Assembly (NCBI RefSeq): GCF_010550245.1
Contig: NZ_JAAGLU010000046.1
Span: 1 to 64,000 of the forward strand
Origin: Streptomyces sp. SID12501
Lineage (GTDB): Bacteria > Actinomycetota > Actinomycetes > Streptomycetales > Streptomycetaceae
Direction: 5' to 3'
Length of the DNA: 64,000 nt
The translations under genes and the position numbers were made by a program. The notes beneath the pieces were generated by a model that saw nothing but the letters and a program-made list of their open reading frames with translations, had not been told where the DNA came from and made no database searches. This document shows, one piece after another, positions 63,926-64,000 of this stretch. Numbering within the stretch: the first letter of the stretch is position 1; each line of letters opens with the position of its first letter.

Positions 63926-64000
63926 CCGCAAAGGCGTCGAAGGCGCTCCTCCGAGATCCCGTACAACGTTTCGCGCCGGCGTGAGTCTGACAGGGCGGCA
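63926..64000. other. Right window edge, nothing recognised
   Basis: 75 bases after the arsC stop with no protein-like or RNA feature. Confidence 0.3.

Overview
The window is chromosomal DNA from a Streptomyces or a very close relative. Its GC content is very high, with strong third-position GC. It has a WhiJ-like developmental trio, a tandem pair of sporulation-type sigma factors (SigN/SigF class), an F420-dependent oxidoreductase, DUF397, DUF2797 and DUF7848 family proteins, a Tat-dependent lipoprotein and a mycothiol-type arsenate reductase. From memory, the stretch from the lipoprotein gene through sigN, sigF, the Dabb protein, tRNA-Ser, tadA and upp to the LytR_C protein follows the S. 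coelicolor SCO4034-SCO4043 neighbourhood. The left end cuts through an IS3-family element.

Layout. 1-4.8 kb: IS3 remnant, YcxB-like membrane protein, methyltransferase, NUDIX hydrolase, a frameshifted DUF2797 gene beside a 13-base G run, and an amidohydrolase. 5.1-11.4 kb: a two-component system transcribed with a GT2-GtrA glycosyltransferase and a GT39 glycosyltransferase, closed by a strong hairpin. 11.5-14.5 kb: DHA2 efflux pump with a palindromic operator, TetR repressor, PPOX protein. 14.7-16.2 kb: a divergent SDR/MerR pair flanked by a 39-bp direct repeat. 16.3-18.6 kb: DUF397 / WhiJ-like XRE / anti-sigma-like ATPase trio. 18.6-22.6 kb: YceI protein, a DHA2 pump fused to beta-sandwich repeats, and MarR, with a 12-bp minisatellite between pump and regulator. 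22.7-31 kb: mostly conserved core genes, including two sigma factors, tRNA-Ser(CGA), tadA with its partner, and upp. 31.1-39.8 kb: solitary large serine recombinase, HhH-GPD protein, FG-GAP protein, cupin/SDR pair, CopC-CopD fusion, and a GT87-like membrane protein whose frame has lost its nearby stop.

40-45.4 kb is a complete sugar ABC transporter plus GH42 beta-galactosidase operon. 45.5-52.7 kb is accessory: an Rpn-family nuclease followed by a separate copy of its own C-terminal tail, an HTH/zinc-ribbon protein, a GNAT enzyme, a TPR regulator, and a divergent operon of four small or repeat proteins. 52.7-55.4 kb is a tightly coupled three-gene operon (ATP-grasp, cysteine hydrolase, RutA-like flavin oxygenase). 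55.6-59.6 kb holds a large GAF/PAS/PP2C/ATPase signalling protein and a secreted RTX-type calcium-binding protein. 59.9-63.9 kb is an arsenic resistance cluster: ArsO-like flavoprotein, two different ArsR repressors, Acr3 efflux pump and arsenate reductase.

The most interesting items are the RutA-like / cysteine hydrolase / ATP-grasp operon, the Rpn nuclease with a free-standing tail paralogue, the array of transthyretin-like repeats that crosses the boundary between the pump and YceI genes, the canonical -1 slippery heptamer at the DUF2797 frame break, and the unusual number of in-frame short tandem repeats (9, 12, 15 and 18 bp) at gene starts, ends and junctions.
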